A stretch of DNA of 64,000 bases from Streptomyces acidiscabies (GTDB lineage Bacteria; Actinomycetota; Actinomycetes; Streptomycetales; Streptomycetaceae): positions 992,001 to 1,056,000 of the forward strand of contig NZ_JAGJBY010000002.1 in NCBI RefSeq assembly GCF_020010905.1. The letters run 5' to 3'. The first letter of the stretch is position 1. The number at the start of each line of letters is the position of its first letter. This document shows, piece by piece, positions 16,335 through 23,907 of the stretch. The notes under the pieces are model-generated. The model did no database searches. It worked only from the letters and a program-made list of their open reading frames with translations, and was not told the DNA's origin. The position numbers and the translations under genes are program-made.

Positions 16335-18551
16335 GTGACAGCAGCAACGCACTCCCCTCTCTTCCCGCAGGCACCGGACTCTGCCGACGCGGTGCTCGAA
16401 GGGCTCGACCCCGAGCAGCGCGAGGTGGCGACCACCCTGCGCGGCCCGGTGTGCGTGCTGGCCGGCGCCGGCACGGGCAAGACCAGGGCGATCACCCACC
16501 GCATCGCCTACGGGGTCCGCGCGGGCATGCTCCAGCCCTCCAGCGTCCTCGCCGTCACGTTCACCAACCGCGCGGCGGGCGAGATGCGCGGCCGGCTGCG
16601 CCAGCTCGGCGCCCAGGGCGTCCAGGCGCGGACGTTCCACTCCGCCGCCCTGCGCCAGCTCCAGTACTTCTGGCCGAAAGCGATCGGCGGCGCCCTGCCC
16701 CGCCTCGTCGACCGCAAGTTCCAGCTCGTCGCCGACGCCGCCCTCTCCTGCGGACTGCGCCTCGACCGGGGCGAGCTGCGGGACGCCACGGCCGAGATCG
16801 AATGGTCCAAGGTCACCCAGACCGTCCCCGCCGACTACGCGCCGGCCGTCGCCAAGGCGGGCCGCGACGCCCCCCGCGACCCCGCCGAACTCGCCCAGGT
16901 GTACGCCGCCTACGAGAACCTCAAGCGCGAGCGCGGCGTCATCGACTTCGAGGACGTCCTGCTGCTGACCGTCGCCGTCCTCCAGGACCGCCGGGACATC
17001 GCCGACCAGGTCCGCGCCCAGTACCAGCACTTCGTGGTCGACGAGTACCAGGACGTCAGCCCCCTGCAACAGCGCCTCCTGGAGCTGTGGCTCGGCGACC
17101 GCGACGACCTGTGCGTGGTCGGCGACGCCAGCCAGACCATCTACTCCTTCACCGGCGCCACCCCCGACCACCTCCTCGACTTCCGCACTCGCCACCCCGG
17201 CGCGACCGTCGTCAAACTGGTCCGCGACTACCGCTCCACCCCCCAGGTCGTCCACCTCGCCAACGGCCTCCTCGCCCAGGCCAGCGGCCGGGCCGCCGAC
17301 CACCGGCTCGAACTCGTCTCCCAGCGCGCCCCCGGACCCGAACCGGCCTACACCGAGTACACGGACGAACCCGACGAGGCCGAGGGCGCCGCCCGCCGCA
17401 TCCGCGAGCTGCTCACAGCCGGTGTCCCCGCCGCCGAGATCGCGATCCTGTTCCGCACCAACTCCCAGTCCGAGACGTACGAACAGGCCCTCGCCGACGC
17501 CGGCATCCCCTACCAGCTGCGCGGCGCCGAGCGGTTCTTCGACCGGCCCGAGGTCCGCAAGGCGACCGCCTCCCTGCGCGCCGCCGCCCGCTTCGGGGGC
17601 AACGACTCCGCGCTGGACGACGCCGTGGACCTGCCCTCGCAGGTGCGTGCCGTCCTCTCCGGCGAAGGGTGGACGACAACGCCCCCGGCGGGCTCCGGGG
17701 CCGTCAGGGAGCGCTGGGAGTCCCTCGCCGCCCTGGTCCACCTCGCCGGTGACTTCACCGCCGCCAAGCAGGACGCCACGCTCGCCGACCTGGTCGCTGA
17801 ACTCGACGAGCGCATGAACGCCCAGCACGCCCCGACCGTCCAGGGCGTCACCCTCGCCTCCCTGCACTCCGCCAAGGGCCTGGAGTGGGACGTCGTCTTC
17901 CTGGTCGGCGTCGCCGAGGGCATGATGCCGATCACCTACGCCCGCACCGACGAGCAGGTCGAGGAGGAACGGCGGCTGCTCTACGTCGGCGTGACCCGCG
18001 CGCGCGAACGGCTCCACGTCTCCTGGGCGCTCGCCCGCTCGCCCGGAGGCCGCGCCAGCCGCCGCCCCTCCCGCTTCCTCGACGGCCTGCGCCCCGGCTC
18101 CGGCAGCGCGGCGGGCCGTACGGCCGCCTCGGGCGCCTCCGGGGGCGTCGAGCGCGGCACCCTGAAGGCCGCGACGGGCCGGGCGGGCGCCCTCGGCCCG
18201 TCCCCCCGGCGCCAGCGCACGCCGGCGCGCTGCCGGATCTGCGGGCGCACATTGACCGACGGCGGCGAGCTGAAGCTCCTGCGGTGCGACGACTGCCCCT
18301 CCGACATGGACGAGGGCCTCTACGAGCGGCTGCGCGCCTGGCGAGAGGTCCAGGCCAAGCACACCGGACAGCCCGCTTTCTGCGTCTTCACCGACAAGAC
18401 GCTGGTCGCCATCGCCGAGGCCGCCCCCGAGGAGCCGGGCGATCTCGCGTGCATCCCCGGCGTCGGCCAGCGCAAGCTCAACCGGTACGGCACCGACGTG
18501 CTGGCCATCTGCGCAGGTCAGGACTGTGCGGGAGAGGAAGGGGAGGGCTGA
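16335..18551 (+). CDS. uvrD2: UvrD2-type DNA helicase with tetracysteine and HRDC domains
   Basis: This 738-residue SF1A helicase starts at GTG 16335; the nearby ATG at 16327 is followed by a stop after three codons. Motifs include LAGAGTGKTRA (about 41-48), VDEYQDVSPLQ, VVGDASQTIYSFTG, SLHSAKGLEWDVVF and LYVGVTRARERL. Unlike UvrD1, it ends with a zinc-type tetracysteine block (CRICGRT and CDDCPSD, about 633-654) and then an HRDC domain with IPGVGQRKLNRYG. This architecture is that of mycobacterial UvrD2, in which the tetracysteine domain links the motor to HRDC and is needed for unwinding; there the gene is essential. It is oriented toward whiB7, and the whiB7 promoter starts only about 15 bp past its stop codon. 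Confidence 0.93.
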   Translation: MTAATHSPLFPQAPDSADAVLEGLDPEQREVATTLRGPVCVLAGAGTGKTRAITHRIAYGVRAGMLQPSSVLAVTFTNRAAGEMRGRLRQLGAQGVQARTFHSAALRQLQYFWPKAIGGALPRLVDRKFQLVADAALSCGLRLDRGELRDATAEIEWSKVTQTVPADYAPAVAKAGRDAPRDPAELAQVYAAYENLKRERGVIDFEDVLLLTVAVLQDRRDIADQVRAQYQHFVVDEYQDVSPLQQRLLELWLGDRDDLCVVGDASQTIYSFTGATPDHLLDFRTRHPGATVVKLVRDYRSTPQVVHLANGLLAQASGRAADHRLELVSQRAPGPEPAYTEYTDEPDEAEGAARRIRELLTAGVPAAEIAILFRTNSQSETYEQALADAGIPYQLRGAERFFDRPEVRKATASLRAAARFGGNDSALDDAVDLPSQVRAVLSGEGWTTTPPAGSGAVRERWESLAALVHLAGDFTAAKQDATLADLVAELDERMNAQHAPTVQGVTLASLHSAKGLEWDVVFLVGVAEGMMPITYARTDEQVEEERRLLYVGVTRARERLHVSWALARSPGGRASRRPSRFLDGLRPGSGSAAGRTAASGASGGVERGTLKAATGRAGALGPSPRRQRTPARCRICGRTLTDGGELKLLRCDDCPSDMDEGLYERLRAWREVQAKHTGQPAFCVFTDKTLVAIAEAAPEEPGDLACIPGVGQRKLNRYGTDVLAICAGQDCAGEEGEG

Positions 18552-18563
18552 TGCGAAGTCGTC

Positions 18564-18604
18564 GAAAAAATAGTTTGCGCATGCCCCGGCAATCCCCATA
18601 GGTT
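18564..18604 (+). promoter_or_regulatory. Probable WhiB7-autoregulated promoter of the whiB7 operon
   Basis: An AT-rich block GAAAAAATAG (18564-18573) directly abuts a -35-like TTGCGC (18575-18580). An 18-base spacer then leads to TAGGTT (18599-18604) as -10. WhiB7 is known to bind an AT-rich sequence immediately upstream of the -35 of housekeeping-sigma promoters, including its own, through its AT-hook. This is the only A-run of that size nearby, so I read this as the autoregulated promoter. It lies just after the uvrD2 stop. Confidence 0.7.
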
Positions 18605-18718
18605 CTTAGACACCGGGGACGGCGGCCTTCTCGAAGGCCCCTGATCCGTGTTGTACTTGCGTATCCGCCGGACCGGTTTCATCCCCGGTCCTTGAGACGC
18701 CGAGAGGAGGCGATTCCA

Positions 18719-19036
18719 GTGATCATCAACAAGACCCGCTTCACCAGCACCGTCAAACTGACCGATCCCTCGGTCGTCTCCGTGTGCATCCTCGGCGCCT
18801 CGAACCCGGGCACCGGTCTGTCCGGCCTTCGCGCCGGCCGGTCCGAGTCGCTCTCCGTCGCCCCCGCGAGTGTTCCCACCCGCGACGAGCGACCGATGAA
18901 GGCACTGGAAGCAGTAGAGGCAAAGGCCCGGTCCTATGCCTTTGCGGCAGCCGGTGCCGGAAACCCGAAGCAGACGACGCACCACCACCAGATGTGGGCC
19001 TTCCGCGGGCCAGATCCCTGGAGTGATCCAGCCTGA
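18719..19036 (+). CDS. Upstream ORF (leader peptide) of whiB7
   Basis: A GTG at 18719, with GAGAGGAGG eight bases upstream, opens a 105-codon frame ending at TGA 19036, inside the 5' leader of whiB7. The product has no recognisable domain and is rich in Ser, Ala and Thr, which suggests that translation itself matters and not the peptide. Its last codons cover 19002-19008, and its stop sits inside a hairpin (19031-19049) just before a strong intrinsic terminator (19061-19101). whiB7 genes of actinobacteria are known to carry leader ORFs and attenuators that let ribosome-targeting drugs switch on expression. A shorter internal ORF could be the functional one; I cannot decide from sequence. Confidence 0.65.
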   Translation: MIINKTRFTSTVKLTDPSVVSVCILGASNPGTGLSGLRAGRSESLSVAPASVPTRDERPMKALEAVEAKARSYAFAAAGAGNPKQTTHHHQMWAFRGPDPWSDPA

Positions 19037-19101
19037 TCGACGATCAGGCCGGCGCCTTCAGGGCCGCGGAACCCCATCCGGGATCCGCGGCCCTTCTGTT
19101 T
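19031..19101 (+). terminator. Intrinsic terminator (attenuator) in the whiB7 leader
   Basis: The arms GGGCCGCGGA (19061-19070) and TCCGCGGCCC (19084-19093) pair perfectly over ten bases and are followed by TTCTGTTTGT, giving a complete intrinsic terminator about 100 bp before the whiB7 start. A smaller hairpin (19031-19049, GCCTGATC/GATCAGGC) overlaps the leader-ORF stop. A copy of TCCGCGG at 19002-19008, inside the leader ORF, could pair with 19064-19070 and block the terminator. Further hairpins follow at 19102-19118 and 19154-19173. Confidence 0.85.
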
Positions 19102-19197
19102 GTCCCCACACCGGGGACGGACAGCCGAAGGAGCCTCGGGACGACAAGCCGACACCGGCCCAACAGGGCCGGTCCGACAGACGAGGAAGACGAAACC

Positions 19198-19566
19198 GTG
19201 CAACTCGAAGCGCACGAAACGTCCGTACCGCCTTCCGAAACGATCCCCCCGCCCGGTCTCCAGGAGGACCCCGCCTTGACTCCCCTCACCGCGCTCACCG
19301 CGCTCGACGACGCCATCGAGAACCTCGGCGTACCCGTTCCCTGCCGCTCCTACGACCCGGAGGTCTTCTTCGCCGAGTCGCCCGCGGACGTGGAGTACGC
19401 GAAGTCCCTCTGCCGTACCTGCCCCCTGATGGAGGCGTGCCTCGCCGGGGCGAAGGAGCGGCGTGAGCCCTGGGGTGTCTGGGGTGGCGAGCTGTTCGTG
19501 CAGGGCGTCGTGGTCGCCCGCAAGCGGCCTCGTGGCCGTCCGCGCAAGAACCCGGTCTCAGCATGA
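19198..19566 (+). CDS. whiB7: WhiB7 (WblC) redox-sensitive transcription factor
   Basis: This 122-residue WhiB-family protein starts at GTG 19198, with GAGGAAG eight bases upstream. The iron-sulfur ligands are Cys49, Cys72, Cys75 and Cys81 in the C-x22-C-x2-C-x5-C pattern. They are followed by the family turn PWGVWGGE and a C-terminal AT-hook (RGRPRK, 112-117), the hallmark of WhiB7 against other WhiB proteins. WhiB7 binds the housekeeping sigma factor and AT-rich DNA and activates intrinsic resistance genes when translation is inhibited. Upstream lie its own AT-rich promoter, a leader ORF and an attenuator. Downstream, a small basic protein gene overlaps the stop by four bases (ATGA). The position next to uvrD2 is conserved in mycobacteria. 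Confidence 0.97.
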   Translation: MQLEAHETSVPPSETIPPPGLQEDPALTPLTALTALDDAIENLGVPVPCRSYDPEVFFAESPADVEYAKSLCRTCPLMEACLAGAKERREPWGVWGGELFVQGVVVARKRPRGRPRKNPVSA

Positions 19567-19886
19567 ACATCACCGGAACCATCGACCGCCCCCTCACGCA
19601 CGACCCCCAGAAGCAGGCCCCGATGAAGCCGTCCGCCAGTGAGCCCGTGGGCTCCGCGAACACAGACGTCATTACCAGCGGCGCGAACGACTCGCGCCAG
19701 AACAGGAACCGAGAGATGCAACTCATCCCAGAAGCCTTGGCTCGTGCGCATATGCATGAGCGCATGCAGGAGGCCGAGCGGGAGCGGCTGGCCGCTCGCG
19801 TGGTCGCCGCGCGGCGGATGCAGCGTCGTGCGGAGCGGGCCTCGCGGCGCGCTCGGCGGGCGATCGCCATGGCCGTCATGCAGTAA
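19563..19886 (+). CDS. Small basic protein translationally coupled to whiB7
   Basis: This 107-residue protein has an ATG (19563) that overlaps the whiB7 stop in ATGA, so it should be translated from the whiB7 message. I do not recognise its function. The first half is low complexity. The second half is a long amphipathic, very Arg/Ala-rich helix (PEALARAHMHERMQEAERER, then many RRA units) that could bind RNA, ribosomes or DNA. An internal ATG at 19716 would yield only that helical half. Its coupling to whiB7 implies induction by translation-blocking antibiotics. A hairpin terminator follows at 19919-19946. Confidence 0.7.
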   Translation: MNITGTIDRPLTHDPQKQAPMKPSASEPVGSANTDVITSGANDSRQNRNREMQLIPEALARAHMHERMQEAERERLAARVVAARRMQRRAERASRRARRAIAMAVMQ

Positions 19887-19918
19887 GGCGTACACACCGT
19901 ACGACTGAGGTTGTTCGT

Positions 19919-19946
19919 GGGGCCGGTCCGGTTTCGGGCCGGCCCC
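19919..19946 (+). terminator. Terminator of the whiB7 operon
   Basis: GGGGCCGG (19919-19926) pairs with CCGGCCCC (19939-19946) around a twelve-base loop and is followed by TTGTGG. It lies 33 bp after the stop of the small basic protein gene. Confidence 0.7.
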
Positions 19947-19990
19947 TTGTGGTGGGTGGAAAAAAGGGGGGGTGCCTGTGGAGGCCGGTG

Positions 19991-20071
19991 GGCGGGTGCG
20001 GGTTCGTTGTGGTTGTTCGCGCCCGCGCGGCGGCAGCCGCATGTCAGACACAGCCCCGCGCCCCTGAAAGA
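19991..20071. repeat. Dispersed intergenic repeat, family A (single copy)
   Basis: A G-rich start (GCGGGTGCGGGTTCGTTGTG), then CGCCCGCGCGGCGG with a short GCGGC/GCCGC stem, and the end block CAGCCCCGCGCCCCT. The same blocks recur at 27104-27181, 44428-44790 and 59221-59265. Confidence 0.75.
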
Positions 20072-20117
20072 GCGGGTTGCGGGCGGTTGTGAGGTTTTAC
20101 GCCGTTATCGTCAGGAA

Positions 20118-20312
20118 ATGAGCGATCCTTCCCCTGACGGTCAGTCCGACGTTCCGGTTGCCTGCACCCGGTGTGGTGTCCCCGCTGGTGACCCGCCGCC
20201 GCTCACCTGGACCTGTTCCGTCGAGAGCGGTGAGCGGCGGTACTTCTGTGACTCCTGTGGGCGGGAGAATCTGTGGGCTATTGAAGGGCGGTTGGATTCG
20301 GCTTGGTGGTGA
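20118..20312 (+). CDS. Small zinc-ribbon-like protein
   Basis: This 64-residue protein starts at ATG 20118 with AGGAA directly upstream. Two CxxC pairs (ACTRCG and CDSCGREN) and a central Cys in TWTCSVE suggest a small zinc ribbon, so the gene is probably real despite its size. The middle carries hydrophilic and aromatic residues (SGERRYFCDSC). Its 3' end overlaps the convergent ABC1-kinase gene by 35 bp. No function can be assigned; short zinc-ribbon proteins of this type are common in Streptomyces. Confidence 0.7.
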   Translation: MSDPSPDGQSDVPVACTRCGVPAGDPPPLTWTCSVESGERRYFCDSCGRENLWAIEGRLDSAWW

Positions 20313-21621
20313 AGCCGGGGAGCCACTCCTCCAGTTCCTCGCGCAGGTGGACCGTCGCGTTCAGCTGGCACAGGACGCCGATCGTGCTGAGGGTGACGCG
20401 GTGGATCAGGAGGTACGACGGCGGGAGGTTCAGCTGCTTGCCGAGCTGGTGCGCCGGTGAGCGGGGGTCGGCGATGCGGGCCGCCTGGGTGCGGATCCAG
20501 GAGCGGGTGAACGTGAACTCCTCCGCCTGGACCGGCTCGATGATGGGGAGCAGGTAGTCGAGGATCGCGTCGGGGTCCAGGTCGATGGAGTCCTTGACGA
20601 AGCCCTCCGTGCGCAGGTGCTCGTAGACCGCGCCCGCGTCACCCGCCAGGGTCATGCGCAGCGCCTCGCCTATCGGCCGGGGCAGCCCCCCGGGCAGCCG
20701 GTCGACGGTGCCGAAGTCCAGGACGCCCAGGCGCCAGCCGTCGCCGTCCGGGACCAGACGGAAGTTGCCGGGGTGCGGGTCGGCGTGCAGCAGGCCCGTG
20801 CGCGCGGGGCCCGAGAAGAAGAAGCGCGCGAGAAGCTGACCGGCCCGGTCGCGCTGCTCCGCCGTACCCCCCGAGATCACCTCGGACAGCGGCACGCCCT
20901 CGATCCACTCGGTGATCAGGACCTGGTCGGACTGGTGGACCACGGTGGGTACGACGATGTCGGGGTCGTCGGTGAACTCCTGCGCGTGCGCGCGCTGGGC
21001 GGTCGCCTCCAGGGCGTAGTCCAGCTCCTCGGAGACGCGGTCGCGCAACTCGGTGATCAGCGGCTTGACGTCCATGCCCGGCACCAGGGGGCCGAGGAGA
21101 CGGGCGAAGCGGCTGAGCTGGTTCAGGTCGGAGAGCAGGGCCTCGCCCGCGCCCGGGTACTGGACCTTGACCGCGACGTCACGGCCGTCCCGCCACACCG
21201 CGCGGTGGACCTGGCCGATCGACGCGGCAGCCGCCGGCTTGTCGTCGAACTCCAGGAACAGGTCCTGCCAGTTCGCGTCCAGGTGCTCCGCCAGCACCGC
21301 GTGCACCGTGCGGACCGGCATCGGCGGGGCCGCCTCCTGGAGCTTCGTCAGGGCCGCGCGGTAGGGGCCCGCGACGTCCTCGGGGAGCGCCGCCTCGAAG
21401 ACCGACAGGGCCTGGCCGAACTTCATCGCGCCGCCCTTCAGCTCGCCGAGGACCTTGAAGAGCTGGTCGGCCGTGCGCTGTTGCAGCTCGCGGCCGACGA
21501 TCTCCGCCGACTCGCCCACGATCCTCTTACCCAGGCCCCAGGTGGCCCGGCCGGCGATGCCGAGCGGGAGCGCGGCGAGCTTGGCGGTGCGGGTGACCGC
21601 CTTGCGGGGAAGATCAGACAT
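20278..21621 (-). CDS. ABC1/AarF-family atypical kinase (UbiB-like)
   Basis: This protein has 447 residues from ATG 21621 (MSDLPRKAV) with GGAGGG just upstream. Family signatures are the N-terminal KxGQ motif (KFGQ, 67-70), the alanine-rich AAASIGQVHRA that replaces the glycine loop, VAVKVQYPG (the Lys), HADPHPGNF and VLDFGTVD. ABC1 proteins are ATP-binding, often ATPase rather than protein-kinase in activity, and act in lipid or quinone metabolism. The mycobacterial relative Rv3197 sits beside whiB7 and has been linked to macrolide tolerance. Its start overlaps the stop of the ThiF-like gene (ATGTCTGA), so the two are translationally coupled. It converges on the whiB7 side. The substrate is unknown. 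Confidence 0.92.
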   Translation of the reverse strand: MSDLPRKAVTRTAKLAALPLGIAGRATWGLGKRIVGESAEIVGRELQQRTADQLFKVLGELKGGAMKFGQALSVFEAALPEDVAGPYRAALTKLQEAAPPMPVRTVHAVLAEHLDANWQDLFLEFDDKPAAAASIGQVHRAVWRDGRDVAVKVQYPGAGEALLSDLNQLSRFARLLGPLVPGMDVKPLITELRDRVSEELDYALEATAQRAHAQEFTDDPDIVVPTVVHQSDQVLITEWIEGVPLSEVISGGTAEQRDRAGQLLARFFFSGPARTGLLHADPHPGNFRLVPDGDGWRLGVLDFGTVDRLPGGLPRPIGEALRMTLAGDAGAVYEHLRTEGFVKDSIDLDPDAILDYLLPIIEPVQAEEFTFTRSWIRTQAARIADPRSPAHQLGKQLNLPPSYLLIHRVTLSTIGVLCQLNATVHLREELEEWLPGFTTKPNPTALQ

Positions 21622-22885
21622 GCGCCCTCCAAGTACCCACCGGCCGCGCCGCGTTCGCCGGACGGAGTGACTCTTTCGAATGCCGTTGCCCAGCCATTGT
21701 CTCGTGCGCCCCTGTGTCCTCGACGGGGTGTTCCTCAACAGAGGGAGAAGCTTCGGCAAGAAGGACCCGGGAGGGCCCTTCGGGGTTCCCGGCGACGGCT
21801 GCTCCGCACGCGCACTCCGGGTGCGCCTCGATCGTCCTCGCCCGCCACTGGAGCGCCGGGGTCGAGATCTCCCAGCGGGTGCTGTGGGCCGGTGCGGTCT
21901 GGCCGTCGAGGAACGCCAGGGCGTGGCCGGCGGCGAGGCCCGCGACCGTGGTGGCCAGGGCGAGGTCGCAGGGGAGGGTGGGGCGGCGGTGGCCCGAGCG
22001 CCACTGGGCGAGGAGGCGCAGCCACGCCGGATCGGCGTCGCAGCGGGACTGCTGGAGGCAGCCCGCGCAGGCCGTCTCGCCGGGGAGGACGAGGGGGCCG
22101 ACCATGCCGGTCGCCTCCACCACTCCGGCGTACAGGTGCGGGGTGCCCGAGGCGATCAGGGGTTCGGCGGTGGCCGGGTCCGGCGCGTACACGCCGACGT
22201 CGTCGCGCGGGGTGAGGATCACCAGGCCGAAGCCCGGCTCGGGGCCGGGTTCGCGGGACGGCGGACGGTCGGGGGACGCCGCGCGCACCGCACGCCGGGC
22301 CGCGTCGCGGCGGGGCTCGCCGATCGCGCCTGCGGGCAGGCCGCCCGGCGCCACGTCACCCGGCTCCACCCGGCCCTCGTCGGACACCTCGACCGTGCCG
22401 ACGCCCGCCCCCGACAGCAGCGCGGCCAGCACCGTGCCGACCCTGCCCGCGCCCCGCACCCGCACCCGCGCACGGCGCCGGGCCGCCAGCAGCCGCATCG
22501 CCTCGCCGGGCTCCGGGGTGAGCAGCGACAGCGCGGCCAGGTCCGGGCCCAGCCGCTCCAGGGCCTCGCCCCGGCGCCGCAGCGCGTCCGCCTCCGGCCC
22601 GCCCCCGCGCGCGTCGTCCAGCAGCCCCGCCCCGGCCAGCCCCCGCACCAGCCCGTCCACATGCCCCTCCGGCAGGTCCCGCCTGCGCGCCTCCTCCCGC
22701 AGCAGCGGCAGCCCCCGCGTGCCGTCCAGCAGATCGAGGAACCCTTGCGTGGCGCTGTCCAGCGGCCCCAGCGTCAGCGCATGCGCCGGGGTCATCCCGA
22801 ACTGCACGGTGCTCAGATCCCGCCACCCGCGCCGCAACGCCGGCTTCACCCTCGGATGCACAGCCACCACCCCCGTCGTCGTCAT
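21614..22885 (-). CDS. ThiF/E1-like adenylyltransferase-fold protein (TOMM leader-binding type)
   Basis: This 423-residue protein starts at ATG 22885 (MTTTGVVAVHP). The N-terminal third resembles the winged-helix, leader-peptide-binding region seen in TOMM cyclodehydratase partner proteins. The centre has an E1/ThiF Rossmann-like core with RVRGAGRVGTVLAALL. The C-terminal part carries zinc-type cysteines (CAGCLQQ and ECACG). Such proteins bind precursor peptides in azoline-forming systems, but no YcaO gene or precursor peptide is visible in this window. The Mycobacterium homologue Rv3196 lies in the same neighbourhood and is annotated similarly. The stop overlaps the start of the ABC1 gene by 8 bp. 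Its true substrate is unknown; it may bind a protein rather than a ribosomal peptide. Confidence 0.82.
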   Translation of the reverse strand: MTTTGVVAVHPRVKPALRRGWRDLSTVQFGMTPAHALTLGPLDSATQGFLDLLDGTRGLPLLREEARRRDLPEGHVDGLVRGLAGAGLLDDARGGGPEADALRRRGEALERLGPDLAALSLLTPEPGEAMRLLAARRRARVRVRGAGRVGTVLAALLSGAGVGTVEVSDEGRVEPGDVAPGGLPAGAIGEPRRDAARRAVRAASPDRPPSREPGPEPGFGLVILTPRDDVGVYAPDPATAEPLIASGTPHLYAGVVEATGMVGPLVLPGETACAGCLQQSRCDADPAWLRLLAQWRSGHRRPTLPCDLALATTVAGLAAGHALAFLDGQTAPAHSTRWEISTPALQWRARTIEAHPECACGAAVAGNPEGPSRVLLAEASPSVEEHPVEDTGAHETMAGQRHSKESLRPANAARPVGTWRAHV

Positions 22886-23201
22886 GGCCCCACGGCCTCG
22901 AAACCCGGGCCGTGCGCCCCGGAGCACGCGCCCCGGCGGACCGCCCCGAGCCCCACGCCCCGAAACCCCGGAACCACGGCCCCGGAGCCCGGCCCGCACA
23001 GGCCCCGGCTCCTCGCCGGAACCCTCGCCCCGGCCGTCACCCTCAGCATGCCCACCCCCACGAAAACTCGCCGAAAGTTATCCACAGGTAACGGCATCAG
23101 TCGTACAAGTCGGCCGCTCGGGGCACCCGGATGCCACGGGAAAGACACCGAACCGTCCCGGAGTCAAGACTTCTTCCGTGTGCAGCGGGTAACGTCAGGG
23201 C

Positions 23202-23795
23202 GTGTCCGCCGACCCATTGCACGCCGGAACATCACAGCGCAGCACGACGAATCCGCCGCAGAGCGGCTCGAAGGCGAGTGCGATCGAGGTCCGCAGGAGC
23301 GCCCGGCGCCGCCGGACGGTCTCCGCGTACCGCGAGGGCGACCGCACCGTCGTGCTCATCCCTGCCCGGATGTCCGAGGCCGAGGAGAAGCGCTGGGTGA
23401 CTGTCATGCTCGACAAGCTGGCCGCCCAGGAGAGCAAACGGGTCCTCGGTGACGCCGAGCTCTCCGAGCGCGCGCAGCGGCTGTCCGCGCAGTACTTCGA
23501 CGGGCGCGCGCGGCCCAGCTCGGTGCGGTGGGTGACCAACCAGAACACCCGCTGGGGCTCGTGCACGCCCGCGGAGGGCAGCATCCGGCTCTCGCACCGG
23601 CTGAAGGGCATGCCGGAGTACGTCATCGACTACGTCCTCCTGCACGAGCTGGCGCATCTCCTCGTACCCGGCCACGGGCCCGACTTCTGGCGGCTGCTGG
23701 AGGCCTACCCGCGCACCGAACGTGCGCGCGGGTACCTGGAGGGCGTCGTCTCCGCCGACCGGCTCCCGCATCTGCCGGGCGCGCGCGGGGAGTGA
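23202..23795 (+). CDS. YgjP-like metallopeptidase (M48/DUF45)
   Basis: This 197-residue protein starts at GTG 23202. The C-terminal half holds the family signature: TRWGSCTP, then SIRLSHRL, and the zinc site LLHELAHLLVPGHGPDFW (HExxH with a third His five residues on). The N-terminal part is basic and has beta-strand character typical of DUF45. No signal peptide or membrane segment is seen, so this is a cytosolic zinc protease of unknown substrate. In other bacteria YgjP-like genes often sit beside type I restriction systems; none is present here. It is divergent from the ThiF-ABC1 operon, about 320 bp away. Confidence 0.9.
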   Translation: MSADPLHAGTSQRSTTNPPQSGSKASAIEVRRSARRRRTVSAYREGDRTVVLIPARMSEAEEKRWVTVMLDKLAAQESKRVLGDAELSERAQRLSAQYFDGRARPSSVRWVTNQNTRWGSCTPAEGSIRLSHRLKGMPEYVIDYVLLHELAHLLVPGHGPDFWRLLEAYPRTERARGYLEGVVSADRLPHLPGARGE

Positions 23796-23907
23796 CGCGG
23801 GGCGCGTGCCGTGTACCGGGTCTGTACCGACTTCCTGCGATGTCGGAGCCAGCGGTTAGCCTGGCGCGAACGAACTCGCATTCGGGAGTGGGGGACGGTC
23901 GTTGCAC

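Noticed and set aside
21614..22885. Complete azoline-peptide (TOMM) biosynthetic cluster
   Set aside because: No YcaO cyclodehydratase, dehydrogenase or Cys/Ser-rich precursor peptide is present within the window; only the leader-binding-like protein is seen.
23202..23795. Restriction-modification island suggested by the YgjP-like metalloprotease
   Set aside because: No methylase, specificity or restriction subunit genes flank it; neighbours are core actinobacterial genes with normal base composition.
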